A stretch of 35,877 nucleotides of DNA from an uncultured Clostridia bacterium (GTDB lineage: Bacteria; Bacillota; Clostridia; Oscillospirales; Acutalibacteraceae): contig CANROX010000014.1 of assembly GCA_947632335.1 (NCBI GenBank), forward strand, positions 1 through 35,877. The letters are read 5' to 3'. Within the stretch, counting starts at the first letter, position 1. The number at the start of each line of letters is the position of its first letter. Below, in pieces: positions 1 to 7,189 of the stretch. A model generated the notes under the pieces. The model saw only the letters and a program-made list of their open reading frames with translations. It had not been told where the DNA came from and did not search any database. Position numbers and translations under genes: made by a program.

Positions 1-71
1 AAAAGTACCTTTTTTATTTTCTCATAAACACAACACTCTTATTTCATATAGTTTTCACTTTTGATATTTAA

Positions 72-77
72 TATAAT
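72..77 (+). promoter_or_regulatory. possible -10 element for htrA-like gene
   Basis: TATAAT lies about 70 bases upstream of the protease start, in an A+T-rich leader. No good -35 hexamer stands at the expected distance (the bases 17 upstream read TAGTTT), so this is only a tentative promoter. No CtsR-type heptad repeat is seen in the leader, so the protease does not appear to share the clpC operon's control. Confidence 0.35.
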
Positions 78-149
78 AGTCACACAGGGTAAATATCCCC
101 TGAAATTTGGAAATAATATAATTTTATCTTGCAGAGGGAGGAAAGTATT

Positions 150-1577
150 ATGTTTGAAGATAACAGATACGAAAACAATTCCAATCAGCCTTTAGGTACG
201 GATAATACCAATTATCAGAATCCACAGACACCAAATGTAAATGACTGGCAGACGACCCAGGGCACAGGCTCTTCTTTCACATCAAACACAAATACAACAG
301 GTCCAAACAACTATAATACAGGTAGTAATGTAAATTCCTATGAATGGGGAAGTGTAGCCAATAAGGCCCAGGTGCCTCCAAAGAAAAAGGAGAAAAAGCC
401 TGCAAGCCGTGCTTCCGTTTCCCTTATTCTCATAATTTCAATTATATGCTCCGCCTGTTTAGGTATTGGGGGAGGCGTCGGAACATATTTTCTGATGTCC
501 AAAAATGCTGAAAGAAATAACAGCGGTCTTTCTGTTTACAAAACAGAAGAAACCGGTGGTTCCGAAAGCACAGAAGGAATTCTGTCAACAGAGGAAATTA
601 CAAATAAGGTTGGGGATTCAGTTGTTGAAATTGTAACGGAAACAGTTACCTATTCAATGTTCTACGGTCAGGCAGTCACAGAGGGTGCAGGTTCCGGCGT
701 GATTATTGACAAAGACGGATATATTATTACAAACAACCATGTTATTGAAAACTCAAAGAAAATTACAGTAAAGCTGAGAAACGGCAACGAATACACAGCA
801 AAACTGGTTGGCGCAGACGCAGACCAGGATATTGCCCTTATTAAGATTGAGCCGAAGAGCAGCGAAAATCTTACGGTTGCAGTGCTTGGCGACAGCGACA
901 AACTGGCAGTAGGTGACAAGGCTGTAGTAATAGGTAATCCCCTTGGTGAACTGGGTGGTACTGTTACGGACGGCATTGTTTCCGCCCTTGACAGACAGCT
1001 TAGTTTTGACGGTAAGACAATGAATCTTATGCAGACAGACGCAGCCATTAACCCCGGCAACTCGGGTGGAGGTCTGTTTGACGGACAGGGAAATCTTGTA
1101 GGTATTATTGTGGCAAAGGCCTCCGCCTCAGGCTCAGCAACTTCAGTTGAGGGTCTTGGTTTTGCAATCCCAATCAACGACGCCCAAAATATACTTGGTG
1201 ACCTTAAAAACTATGGATATGTAAAGGGTAAACCGGCAGAAATAGGCGTAACACTTCAGGATTATATGGATATGGTATATGTGTACGATGTACTTGAAGA
1301 TTCTGCTGCGGAGAAAGCAGGTTTGCAGAAGGGCGACAAGATTATGTCCATTGACGGCGAAGAAACAAAGTCTTCATCAGATGTTAAAGCAAAAATTTCT
1401 AAATCAAAGGCAGGCGACAAGCTTAAGTTTGAAATTGAGAGGGACGGCTCTAAAAAGACCCTTACAGTTGTAATTCAGGAGGCTAAGCAGGATGCCGAAC
1501 CCACAACAGCAGACGGCGGAAGAGGATATATTGCAGATGATGACACTAATTCAATCTGGGGTGACTTTGGCTTTTAA
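150..1577 (+). CDS. Membrane-anchored HtrA/DegP-type serine protease with PDZ domain
   Basis: 475 aa. The start is the ATG at 150, eight bases after GGGAGG (136-141); an in-frame TTG at 129 lies before that site and is rejected. Order of parts: an Asn/Thr/Gln-rich cytoplasmic tail (1-80), a Lys/Pro-rich stretch, one membrane helix (about 89-116), a trypsin-like domain with the catalytic triad His197 (TNNHVIEN), Asp227 (DQDIALIKI) and Ser305 (NPGNSGGG), then a single PDZ domain (about 360-445) and a short acidic tail. This is the layout of Gram-positive HtrA/YkdA/YyxA proteins, which degrade or refold damaged proteins on the outer face of the membrane. It stands alone, closed by a terminator, just before the ctsR operon, so two stress-proteolysis units sit side by side. 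Assignment to the family is firm; which HtrA paralogue it is cannot be told. Confidence 0.93.
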   Translation: MFEDNRYENNSNQPLGTDNTNYQNPQTPNVNDWQTTQGTGSSFTSNTNTTGPNNYNTGSNVNSYEWGSVANKAQVPPKKKEKKPASRASVSLILIISIICSACLGIGGGVGTYFLMSKNAERNNSGLSVYKTEETGGSESTEGILSTEEITNKVGDSVVEIVTETVTYSMFYGQAVTEGAGSGVIIDKDGYIITNNHVIENSKKITVKLRNGNEYTAKLVGADADQDIALIKIEPKSSENLTVAVLGDSDKLAVGDKAVVIGNPLGELGGTVTDGIVSALDRQLSFDGKTMNLMQTDAAINPGNSGGGLFDGQGNLVGIIVAKASASGSATSVEGLGFAIPINDAQNILGDLKNYGYVKGKPAEIGVTLQDYMDMVYVYDVLEDSAAEKAGLQKGDKIMSIDGEETKSSSDVKAKISKSKAGDKLKFEIERDGSKKTLTVVIQEAKQDAEPTTADGGRGYIADDDTNSIWGDFGF

Positions 1578-1596
1578 TTTCTAAATATAACCGGCG

Positions 1597-1629
1597 GGGA
1601 CAGTCCTTTTTAGGATTGTCCCTTTTTTA
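1597..1629 (+). terminator. Rho-independent terminator after htrA-like gene
   Basis: GGGACAGTCC (1597-1606) pairs with GGATTGTCCC (1613-1622) with one G-T pair and a six-base loop, followed by a run of T. Confidence 0.9.
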
Positions 1630-1729
1630 TACCCATGATAAAAATAAAAAAAGTTTATATTTTATGAAAATTAAAGGAAATAAGAGTATTCGTGAGATAA
1701 TTTAATATAAATTAATTTTTATAATGGTA

Positions 1730-1762
1730 TTTGACTTTTATTGACTTTGACTTTTATTGACT
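1730..1762 (-). promoter_or_regulatory. Two tandem CtsR boxes (reverse orientation)
   Basis: CtsR binds heptad pairs of the form RGTCAAA-NAN-RGTCAAA. Read on the minus strand the segment gives this pattern twice: on the plus strand TTTGACT-TTT-ATTGACT at 1730-1746 and again at 1746-1762, sharing one base. The copies overlap the -35 region of the ctsR promoter. Confidence 0.8.
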
Positions 1763-1775
1763 TTCACGCTACAAT
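1747..1775 (+). promoter_or_regulatory. Sigma-A type promoter of the ctsR-mcsA-mcsB-clpC operon
   Basis: TTGACT (1747-1752), a 17-base spacer and TACAAT (1770-1775). The -35 lies inside CtsR boxes and a further box follows at 1789, so repression by CtsR would block polymerase directly. The implied leader is about 80 bases long. Confidence 0.8.
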
Positions 1776-1788
1776 AAAAACAGTAAAA

Positions 1789-1805
1789 GGTCAGAGAAAG
1801 TCAAA
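1789..1805 (+). promoter_or_regulatory. CtsR box (forward orientation)
   Basis: GGTCAGA-GAA-AGTCAAA matches the RGTCAAA-NAN-RGTCAAA operator with one mismatch. It lies around the expected transcription start of the operon that encodes CtsR itself, which is the usual autoregulatory layout. Confidence 0.85.
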
Positions 1806-1860
1806 CTACAAAATAAATATTATATAAATAGATATAATAAATACAGGAAGGGGCATAAAT

Positions 1861-2313
1861 ATGAGAATGAGCGACCTGGTTGCCCAGACAATTTTAGAAA
1901 TGCTGGACCGTCAGAACGGCAACGCAGAAATCCAGCGTAATGAACTGGCTACAACCCTTGGCTGTGTTCCCAGCCAGATAAATTATGTTATCACAAAGCG
2001 CTTTACCCCGGAACAGGGATATGTAGTTGAATCCCGCCGAGGGGGCGGGGGATATATACGCATAACAAGAATAAAGACTGACGGTAAAAATCTTCTTATG
2101 CATGTTGTAAACTCCATTGGGGAAAGCCTTGATAAAATGTCGGCAGAGGTTATTTTAAATAACCTTTATAAACAATCGGTAATAGAGGCACAGATAGCAA
2201 ACATACTTGCGTCTGCCCTTTCAGACAGAGCATTGAGAACAGCTCCGCAGGAAATAAGGGATAACCTAAGAGCGGATATTCTCAAAAATATGCTTGTTGC
2301 ATTATTAAGATAG
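1861..2313 (+). CDS. ctsR: CtsR, transcriptional repressor of class III stress genes
   Basis: 150 aa, normal for the family. The N-terminal winged helix-turn-helix (about 1-75) ends in the glycine-rich wing RRGGGGYIRI (59-68) that reads the heptad operator; the C-terminal helical part (80-150) is the dimerisation region that McsB phosphorylates or ClpC targets in Bacillus. First gene of the operon, with RBS AGGAAGGGG (1845-1853). Three operator copies upstream imply autoregulation: heat or protein damage releases CtsR and raises McsA, McsB and ClpC. mcsA follows after 10 bases. Confidence 0.96.
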   Translation: MRMSDLVAQTILEMLDRQNGNAEIQRNELATTLGCVPSQINYVITKRFTPEQGYVVESRRGGGGYIRITRIKTDGKNLLMHVVNSIGESLDKMSAEVILNNLYKQSVIEAQIANILASALSDRALRTAPQEIRDNLRADILKNMLVALLR

Positions 2314-2323
2314 GAGGATAATT

Positions 2324-2830
2324 ATGAAATGTCAAAAATGTGGTAAGGACAACCCAACTGTTCATGTAAAAAAGGTAATCAACGGAGAATATACAGAATA
2401 TGTTCTCTGTCAGGAATGTGCCTCAAAGATGGGCTACAAAAATATGTTTACTGATATGGAAAATGAATTTTCCAATCTTCTTGGCTCGTTTTTCGGAAAT
2501 ACACTTCCTGCAAGAAGTCAGGCAACCCATTGTCCCAACTGCGGAAGCACCTATTATGATATTGCAGATACCGGCAAGGTTGGTTGTGCAGAGTGCTACA
2601 ACACCTTCTATGAAATGATGCTGCCGTCAATAAGAAGAATTCACGGCAATACAACCCATTGTGGTAAAAAGACTGTAGCCGGCATTGAATATACCGAAAA
2701 GGCGGATACAAAGTCGGACAGGATTGCAAAACTAAAGAAAAAGCTGGAGCAGGCAGTTGAGGTGCAGAATTTTGAAGAGGCAGTAAAGCTGAGAGATGAA
2801 ATCAAGCAGTTGGAGGATAACAATGGATAA
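2324..2830 (+). CDS. mcsA: McsA, zinc-binding activator of the arginine kinase McsB
   Basis: 168 aa. Four CxxC pairs are visible: C3/C6, C29/C32, C70/C73 and C88/C91, the zinc-binding set of McsA. The C-terminal 133-165 region is a UVR motif (KLKKKLEQAVEVQNFEEA) of the kind that also occurs in ClpC and UvrB and that mediates partner contacts. McsA activates McsB and helps hand CtsR and damaged proteins to ClpC. The stop overlaps the mcsB start by eight bases, which indicates translational coupling of the two subunits. Confidence 0.95.
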   Translation: MKCQKCGKDNPTVHVKKVINGEYTEYVLCQECASKMGYKNMFTDMENEFSNLLGSFFGNTLPARSQATHCPNCGSTYYDIADTGKVGCAECYNTFYEMMLPSIRRIHGNTTHCGKKTVAGIEYTEKADTKSDRIAKLKKKLEQAVEVQNFEEAVKLRDEIKQLEDNNG

Positions 2831-3815
2831 GAATGTAGTCATATCAACAAGGATACGCCTTGCAAGGAATCTTAAAGATTATCCATTTCCCTGCAAGTTA
2901 AGCGAAAAGGGGAGAGAAGAAGTCAATGATAAAGTAAGGGACGCCCTAATAAACGGAAATTCCGCAATAGCAAAGGATTTTCAGTACATTGACTTTGAAA
3001 ATTTAACCGAAACTATGAAAGTAAGTCTTGTGGAAAAACACCTTGTCAGTCCCGAATTTATCAGCAACACCTCCGGCAGGGCACTGCTTCTCCTCAACGA
3101 CGGTACAGTAGGCATAATGCTGAACGAGGAGGACCATATACGCCTACAGGTTATTGAAAAGGGATTTTGCCTTGATAAAGCCTATGATTTGGCGGATAAG
3201 ATAGATACCCTCCTTGACGAAAGACTTAATTTTGCCTTTGACAGCAAGCTGGGTTATCTCACCCAATGTCCAACAAACCTTGGTACAGGAATGAGGGCGT
3301 CTGTAATGCTCCATTTGCCTGCCCTAAAAAAGTCAGGAGCAATGAAAATGCTTACAACAAATTTAGGCAAGCTGGGTCTTACAATCAGAGGCGCATATGG
3401 CGAGGGCTCATCTTCACAGGGAGCGGTTTACCAGCTTTCCAATCAGGTAAGCCTTGGTATATCCGAAAAGTCCGCCATTGAAAACCTGAAAAATATTTCA
3501 GAGCAGATTGTCGCTCAGGAAATAAAGCAGAGGGAAACCCTTTTAAAATCAATAGAAACCAAGGATACGATTATGCGTTCCCTGGGTATTTTAAAGACGG
3601 CATATATTATGACTCACAGGGAGGCGGTAGACCTTCTTTCCAATGTGAGATTCGGTATATGTGCAGGTTTAATTGACAATATTAACATAGAAGATATTAA
3701 CGACCTTATGACAGAAATTCAGCCTGCAACCCTAATGACAATTATTGGGGAGGCACTTTCTCCAAAGGACAGGGATATAAAGAGGGCTGAATATTTACGA
3801 AATAAACTGAATTAG
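2823..3815 (+). CDS. mcsB: McsB, protein-arginine kinase
   Basis: 330 aa. The ATG at 2823 is chosen because GGAGG (2812-2816) stands just before it and VVISTRIRLARN then falls at the usual N-terminal place; an upstream in-frame ATG at 2796 would lie deep in mcsA. It has the phosphagen-kinase fold motifs: STRIRLARN (8-16, nucleotide binding), NEEDHIRLQ (101-109, which includes catalytic acidic residues), CPTNLGTGMRAS (149-160) and GEGSSSQGAVYQ (193-204). The C-terminal RDIKRA (317-322) fits the RDxxRA phospho-arginine binding motif, so allosteric self-activation is probably kept. The kinase marks proteins for ClpCP degradation and inactivates CtsR. Confidence 0.96.
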   Translation: MDKNVVISTRIRLARNLKDYPFPCKLSEKGREEVNDKVRDALINGNSAIAKDFQYIDFENLTETMKVSLVEKHLVSPEFISNTSGRALLLLNDGTVGIMLNEEDHIRLQVIEKGFCLDKAYDLADKIDTLLDERLNFAFDSKLGYLTQCPTNLGTGMRASVMLHLPALKKSGAMKMLTTNLGKLGLTIRGAYGEGSSSQGAVYQLSNQVSLGISEKSAIENLKNISEQIVAQEIKQRETLLKSIETKDTIMRSLGILKTAYIMTHREAVDLLSNVRFGICAGLIDNINIEDINDLMTEIQPATLMTIIGEALSPKDRDIKRAEYLRNKLN

Positions 3816-3856
3816 CCGCAAAAAATATTTTTTGCAATATAAAGGATGGTGTTATT

Positions 3857-6310
3857 ATGTATAATTTTAAAGGCTTTACACAAAAAGCAAACGATGTACT
3901 GAATAATGCAATCAGCATTTCATCAGATATGGGACACACATATGTTGGTACAGAGCACCTGCTCCTTGCCCTTGCTCAGGAAAGCACCGGTTTAGCAGGG
4001 GCCGCCCTGCAGGAGGCAGGCGTCAATGCAGAGGAACTTAAAAATCTCATTGAAAATACAATAGGGATTGGCTCAAAAAGTGTGGTATCCATTGATGACT
4101 TTACCCCCAGAACAAAAAGGGTTATGCAGGGGGCTGTCCTCCTTGCAAATAGAATGGGTCACGGATTTGTAGGTACAGAACACTTACTCCTTGCAATTCT
4201 TTCCGACAACGACAGCTACTCTGTAAAGTTTCTTAGAGAAATGGGCATATCCCAGGAAAGTCTTATGTCTGCCCTTAGGGACACAATGAACATAGAGAGT
4301 GAGGAAAATTACAATTCCTACAATTCTCCAATGTCAGGAGAAAATTCATATAACGGCAAGGGTAAAACAAAAACGCTGGATACCTACGGCAGAGATTTAA
4401 CAGCCTCTGCTAAGAAAGGGGAAATTGACCCGGTTATCGGCAGAAGCAACGAAATTCAGAGAGTAGTACAAATCCTCTGCCGCCGTACAAAGAACAACCC
4501 TGTTCTTATTGGCGAACCGGGGGTTGGTAAAACTGCAGTTGCCGAGGGACTCGCACTTAAAATTGCTAATAACGAAGTTCCCGAAATACTCAAGGATAAA
4601 AGAGTAGTTGCTCTTGACCTTAATTCAATGGTAGCCGGTGCAAAGTACAGAGGAGATTTTGAGGAGAGAATTAAAGGTGTTATTGAGGAAATAAAGAACA
4701 CAAATGATGTTATTCTCTTTATTGACGAGCTTCATACAATTATTGGAGCAGGTTCTGCGGAGGGTTCAACCGACGCAGCCAATATTCTAAAGCCCTCCCT
4801 TGCCAGAGGTGATTTTCAGGTTTTGGGTGCAACAACAATAAACGAGTACAAAAAGTACATTGAAAAGGATGCCGCCCTTGAAAGGCGTTTCCAGCCGGTA
4901 ATGGTAGGAGAACCTACTGAGGAAGAGGCAATAGAAATTCTAAGGGGTATTCGTGACAGATATGAGGCTCATCATAAGGTTAAGATTACTGATAAGGCAA
5001 TAGAGGCTGCGGTAAAGCTCTCTTCACGGTATATTGCAGACAGGTATTTGCCGGATAAGGCAATAGACCTTATTGACGAGTCTGCCTCAAGGGTAAGACT
5101 GAACGGACTTACAATGCCTGTTGATTTAAAGGAAATTGAGGATAAAATTAAGGACATAGAAAAGGAGAAAAAGTCTGCTGTCAAAGAACAGAACTTTGAA
5201 AGGGCGGCCTCTCTCCGTGATGAAGAAAATTCCCTTAAAGAGAAACTGCAGCAGGAAAAGGACAACTGGGAAAATCAGAATAAGGAAAGCGGCGAGGTTA
5301 CGGAACAGGATATTGCAAAAATTGTTTCCGACTGGACCGGAGTACCTGCACAACAGCTGACGGAAGAGGAAAGTCAGCGTCTGCTTAAAATGGAGGAAAT
5401 TCTCCATAACCGAGTTATTGGTCAGGATGAGGCTGTAACGGCAATAAGCAAGGCTATCCGCCGTGGCAGGGTGGGACTTAAAGACCCTAAACGGCCGGTA
5501 GGTTCATTTATTTTCCTTGGCCCCACAGGTGTGGGTAAAACAGAGCTTTGCAAATCTCTGGCAGAAGCTATGTTTGGGGACGAAAATGCAATGCTAAGGC
5601 TCGATATGTCCGAGTATATGGAAAAACATACTGTCAGCAAGCTCATTGGTTCACCTCCAGGTTATGTTGGATATGATGAGGGAGGATACCTTACAGATAA
5701 GGTGAGAAGAAAGCCATATTCGGTTGTGCTTTTTGATGAAATAGAAAAAGCTCATCCCGATGTTTTTAACATTCTTCTCCAAATACTGGAGGACGGCAGA
5801 CTTACCGACAGCCAGGGCAGAACCGTTGATTTTAAAAACACAGTAATTATTATGACCAGCAATGTTGGTGCAAGGCTTATTACCGAAAAAGCAGGAAATT
5901 CCCTTGGTTTTGCAGAAAACAGCAGGGATAACGACAGCTTTGAAGTTATTAAGGAAAAGGTAATGGGAGAACTGAAAAATATGTTCCGTCCCGAATTTCT
6001 CAACAGAGTTGACGATATTATTGTATTTACAAAACTGACTGAAGAGGATATTCAGAAAATTGCTGTTAATATGCTTAATAATTTAAAGTCAAGACTTGCC
6101 GAAATCGGTATGACAGTAGACTTTACAGAGAATGCAGTAAAGGCCATTTCAGAACAGGGATATGACGAAAACTATGGTGCTCGTCCGCTGCGCAGAGCAA
6201 TACGCAGTAAAATAGAGGACGCTTTGTCAGAAAAAATACTGGAAGGCAGTGTGGACAAAACAAAGAAAATTATATGCGACTATAGGGATAATTCCTTTGT
6301 TTTTGAGTAA
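3857..6310 (+). CDS. clpC: ClpC, AAA+ unfoldase of the ClpCP protease
   Basis: 817 aa, full length. The N-terminal double Clp repeat (1-145) binds adaptors and phospho-arginine. The first ATPase module has Walker A GEPGVGKT (219-226) and Walker [10 protein letters not shown]; a middle domain with a UVR motif ([20 protein letters not shown]) separates it from the second module, with Walker A GPTGVGKT (about 555-562) and [13 protein letters not shown]. An LGF tripeptide near residue 682 is the loop that docks on ClpP, so it should work with a peptidase encoded elsewhere. Last gene of the CtsR operon, 41 bases after mcsB, ended by a two-way terminator. Confidence 0.97.
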   Translation: MYNFKGFTQKANDVLNNAISISSDMGHTYVGTEHLLLALAQESTGLAGAALQEAGVNAEELKNLIENTIGIGSKSVVSIDDFTPRTKRVMQGAVLLANRMGHGFVGTEHLLLAILSDNDSYSVKFLREMGISQESLMSALRDTMNIESEENYNSYNSPMSGENSYNGKGKTKTLDTYGRDLTASAKKGEIDPVIGRSNEIQRVVQILCRRTKNNPVLIGEPGVGKTAVAEGLALKIANNEVPEILKDKRVVALDLNSMVAGAKYRGDFEERIKGVIEEIKNTNDVILFIDELHTIIGAGSAEGSTDAANILKPSLARGDFQVLGATTINEYKKYIEKDAALERRFQPVMVGEPTEEEAIEILRGIRDRYEAHHKVKITDKAIEAAVKLSSRYIADRYLPDKAIDLIDESASRVRLNGLTMPVDLKEIEDKIKDIEKEKKSAVKEQNFERAASLRDEENSLKEKLQQEKDNWENQNKESGEVTEQDIAKIVSDWTGVPAQQLTEEESQRLLKMEEILHNRVIGQDEAVTAISKAIRRGRVGLKDPKRPVGSFIFLGPTGVGKTELCKSLAEAMFGDENAMLRLDMSEYMEKHTVSKLIGSPPGYVGYDEGGYLTDKVRRKPYSVVLFDEIEKAHPDVFNILLQILEDGRLTDSQGRTVDFKNTVIIMTSNVGARLITEKAGNSLGFAENSRDNDSFEVIKEKVMGELKNMFRPEFLNRVDDIIVFTKLTEEDIQKIAVNMLNNLKSRLAEIGMTVDFTENAVKAISEQGYDENYGARPLRRAIRSKIEDALSEKILEGSVDKTKKIICDYRDNSFVFE

Positions 6311-6342
6311 AAGTTTCCTTTCTTCGCCTGTCGGGCAAGAAA

Positions 6343-6376
6343 AAAGGCAGTTCGTAAAGAACTGCCTTTAATTTTT
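6343..6376. terminator. Bidirectional terminator between clpC and the convergent gene
   Basis: AAAGGCAGTTC (6343-6353) and GAACTGCCTTT (6359-6369) form a perfect stem with a five-base loop. A T run follows on the plus strand and an A run precedes, so it can stop transcription from both convergent units. Confidence 0.92.
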
Positions 6377-6378
6377 TA

Positions 6379-6678
6379 TTAAGCTTTTTTAGCCTCTTTA
6401 AGGGCTTTGTTCAGCCATACCTCTGAAATATCAAGGGCAAGGTAAAGCCCGGCTTTTTCACTTGTCTTTACAAGCTGTTTTCTGGGTGAAAGGTTCGGGT
6501 CGGTTGCCATAAGCTGAATTGCCACCTTGTCTGCAACTTCAAGTCCGTTTACATCTTTTGTGGACTTTATAATCATATGGATAACAAAGGGTTCGTCCAT
6601 ATTTCCGTAGTAAAGTTCCTTTCCGCACCTTACAAGGGGCTTGCCCTTATAGGTCATAAATTCTTTCTTTTCTGCCAT
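6379..6678 (-). CDS. Small conserved-looking protein of unknown function
   Basis: 99 aa, soluble, with no signal peptide or membrane helix. I do not recognise the family. The sequence begins MAEKKEFMTYKGKPLVRCGK and reads as a compact beta-alpha domain: a short KGKPLVR strand, a YYGNMDEPFVIHMIIK strand, then a Lys-rich C-terminal helix. A single Cys (in VRCGKELYYG) is present and no metal or nucleotide motif. The RBS is weak (AGAAGGT). It lies behind ireB on the same strand, but a hairpin with a T run stands between them, so it may be expressed only by read-through or from its own start. The regular codon use and the flanking terminators support a real gene. Confidence 0.75.
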   Translation of the reverse strand: MAEKKEFMTYKGKPLVRCGKELYYGNMDEPFVIHMIIKSTKDVNGLEVADKVAIQLMATDPNLSPRKQLVKTSEKAGLYLALDISEVWLNKALKEAKKA

Positions 6679-6697
6679 AAGTAGAACCTTCTTTCAT

Positions 6698-6728
6698 AAA
6701 AAGACGCAAGTGTATCAATACACTTGCG
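6698..6728 (-). terminator. Intergenic terminator or attenuator after ireB
   Basis: CGCAAGTGTA and TACACTTGCG (6705-6714, 6719-6728) form a ten-pair stem with a four-base loop; on the minus strand it is followed by TCTTTTT. It would end or reduce transcription between ireB and the 99-aa gene. Confidence 0.8.
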
Positions 6729-6748
6729 AAATCCAAAAATTTTGAGTG

Positions 6749-6994
6749 TTAGATATTTAGATAAGACTTCACAAGTGCTTCCAGTAATTCATCTCTGTCC
6801 ATTGCGCTGATAATATTACGGGCATTGTTATAGGTTGTAATGTAGGTTGGGTCTTCAGAAAGAATATATCCCACAAGCTGATTAATAGGGTTATAACCTT
6901 TCTGCTTGAGTGCGTCATACACCTTAATCATAGCCTCTTTAATTTCCTGGTCTCTGTCACCGTTAAGTGAAAAAATCATTGTCTTATCAAGCAT
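6749..6994 (-). CDS. ireB: IreB family regulatory phosphoprotein (UPF0297)
   Basis: 81 aa. The stretches KGYNPINQLVGYILSEDPTY and RDELLEALVKSYLNI are the hallmark of the IreB/YrzL family. In Enterococcus faecalis IreB is a substrate of the Ser/Thr kinase IreK and lowers cephalosporin resistance; in other Firmicutes its role is less clear. The start is fixed by GGAGGT (7001-7006) seven bases upstream. In many Firmicutes this gene is followed by ruvX and a DUF1292 gene after alaS; here neither neighbour is present, and it sits between pheT and clpC. Confidence 0.93.
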   Translation of the reverse strand: MLDKTMIFSLNGDRDQEIKEAMIKVYDALKQKGYNPINQLVGYILSEDPTYITTYNNARNIISAMDRDELLEALVKSYLNI

Positions 6995-7053
6995 GGAAAC
7001 ACCTCCAATGTTCCATCAAAGCAAATCAATACTTTGACGTTTATATCACAATC

Positions 7054-7083
7054 ATAATAACATATTTATATGCCATATGTCAA
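7054..7083 (-). promoter_or_regulatory. Promoter of ireB
   Basis: On the minus strand TTGACA (7083-7078), an 18-base spacer, then TATTAT (7059-7054). The leader to the ireB start is about 55 bases. Confidence 0.65.
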
Positions 7084-7113
7084 CTTTTTATTAAAATTGC
7101 ATATAAAATTATA

Positions 7114-7163
7114 TAAAAAAGGCTGTCGAATATTATAATTATAATAATTCAACAGCCCTTTTT
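7114..7163 (-). terminator. Terminator of the pheST operon
   Basis: GGCTGT (7121-7126) pairs with ACAGCC (7152-7157), extended inward by an A+T stem with one mismatch and a bulge. On the minus strand the hairpin is followed by TTTTTT. Confidence 0.8.
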
Positions 7164-7189
7164 GGTTAATTATTTAATAAATTTATAAA

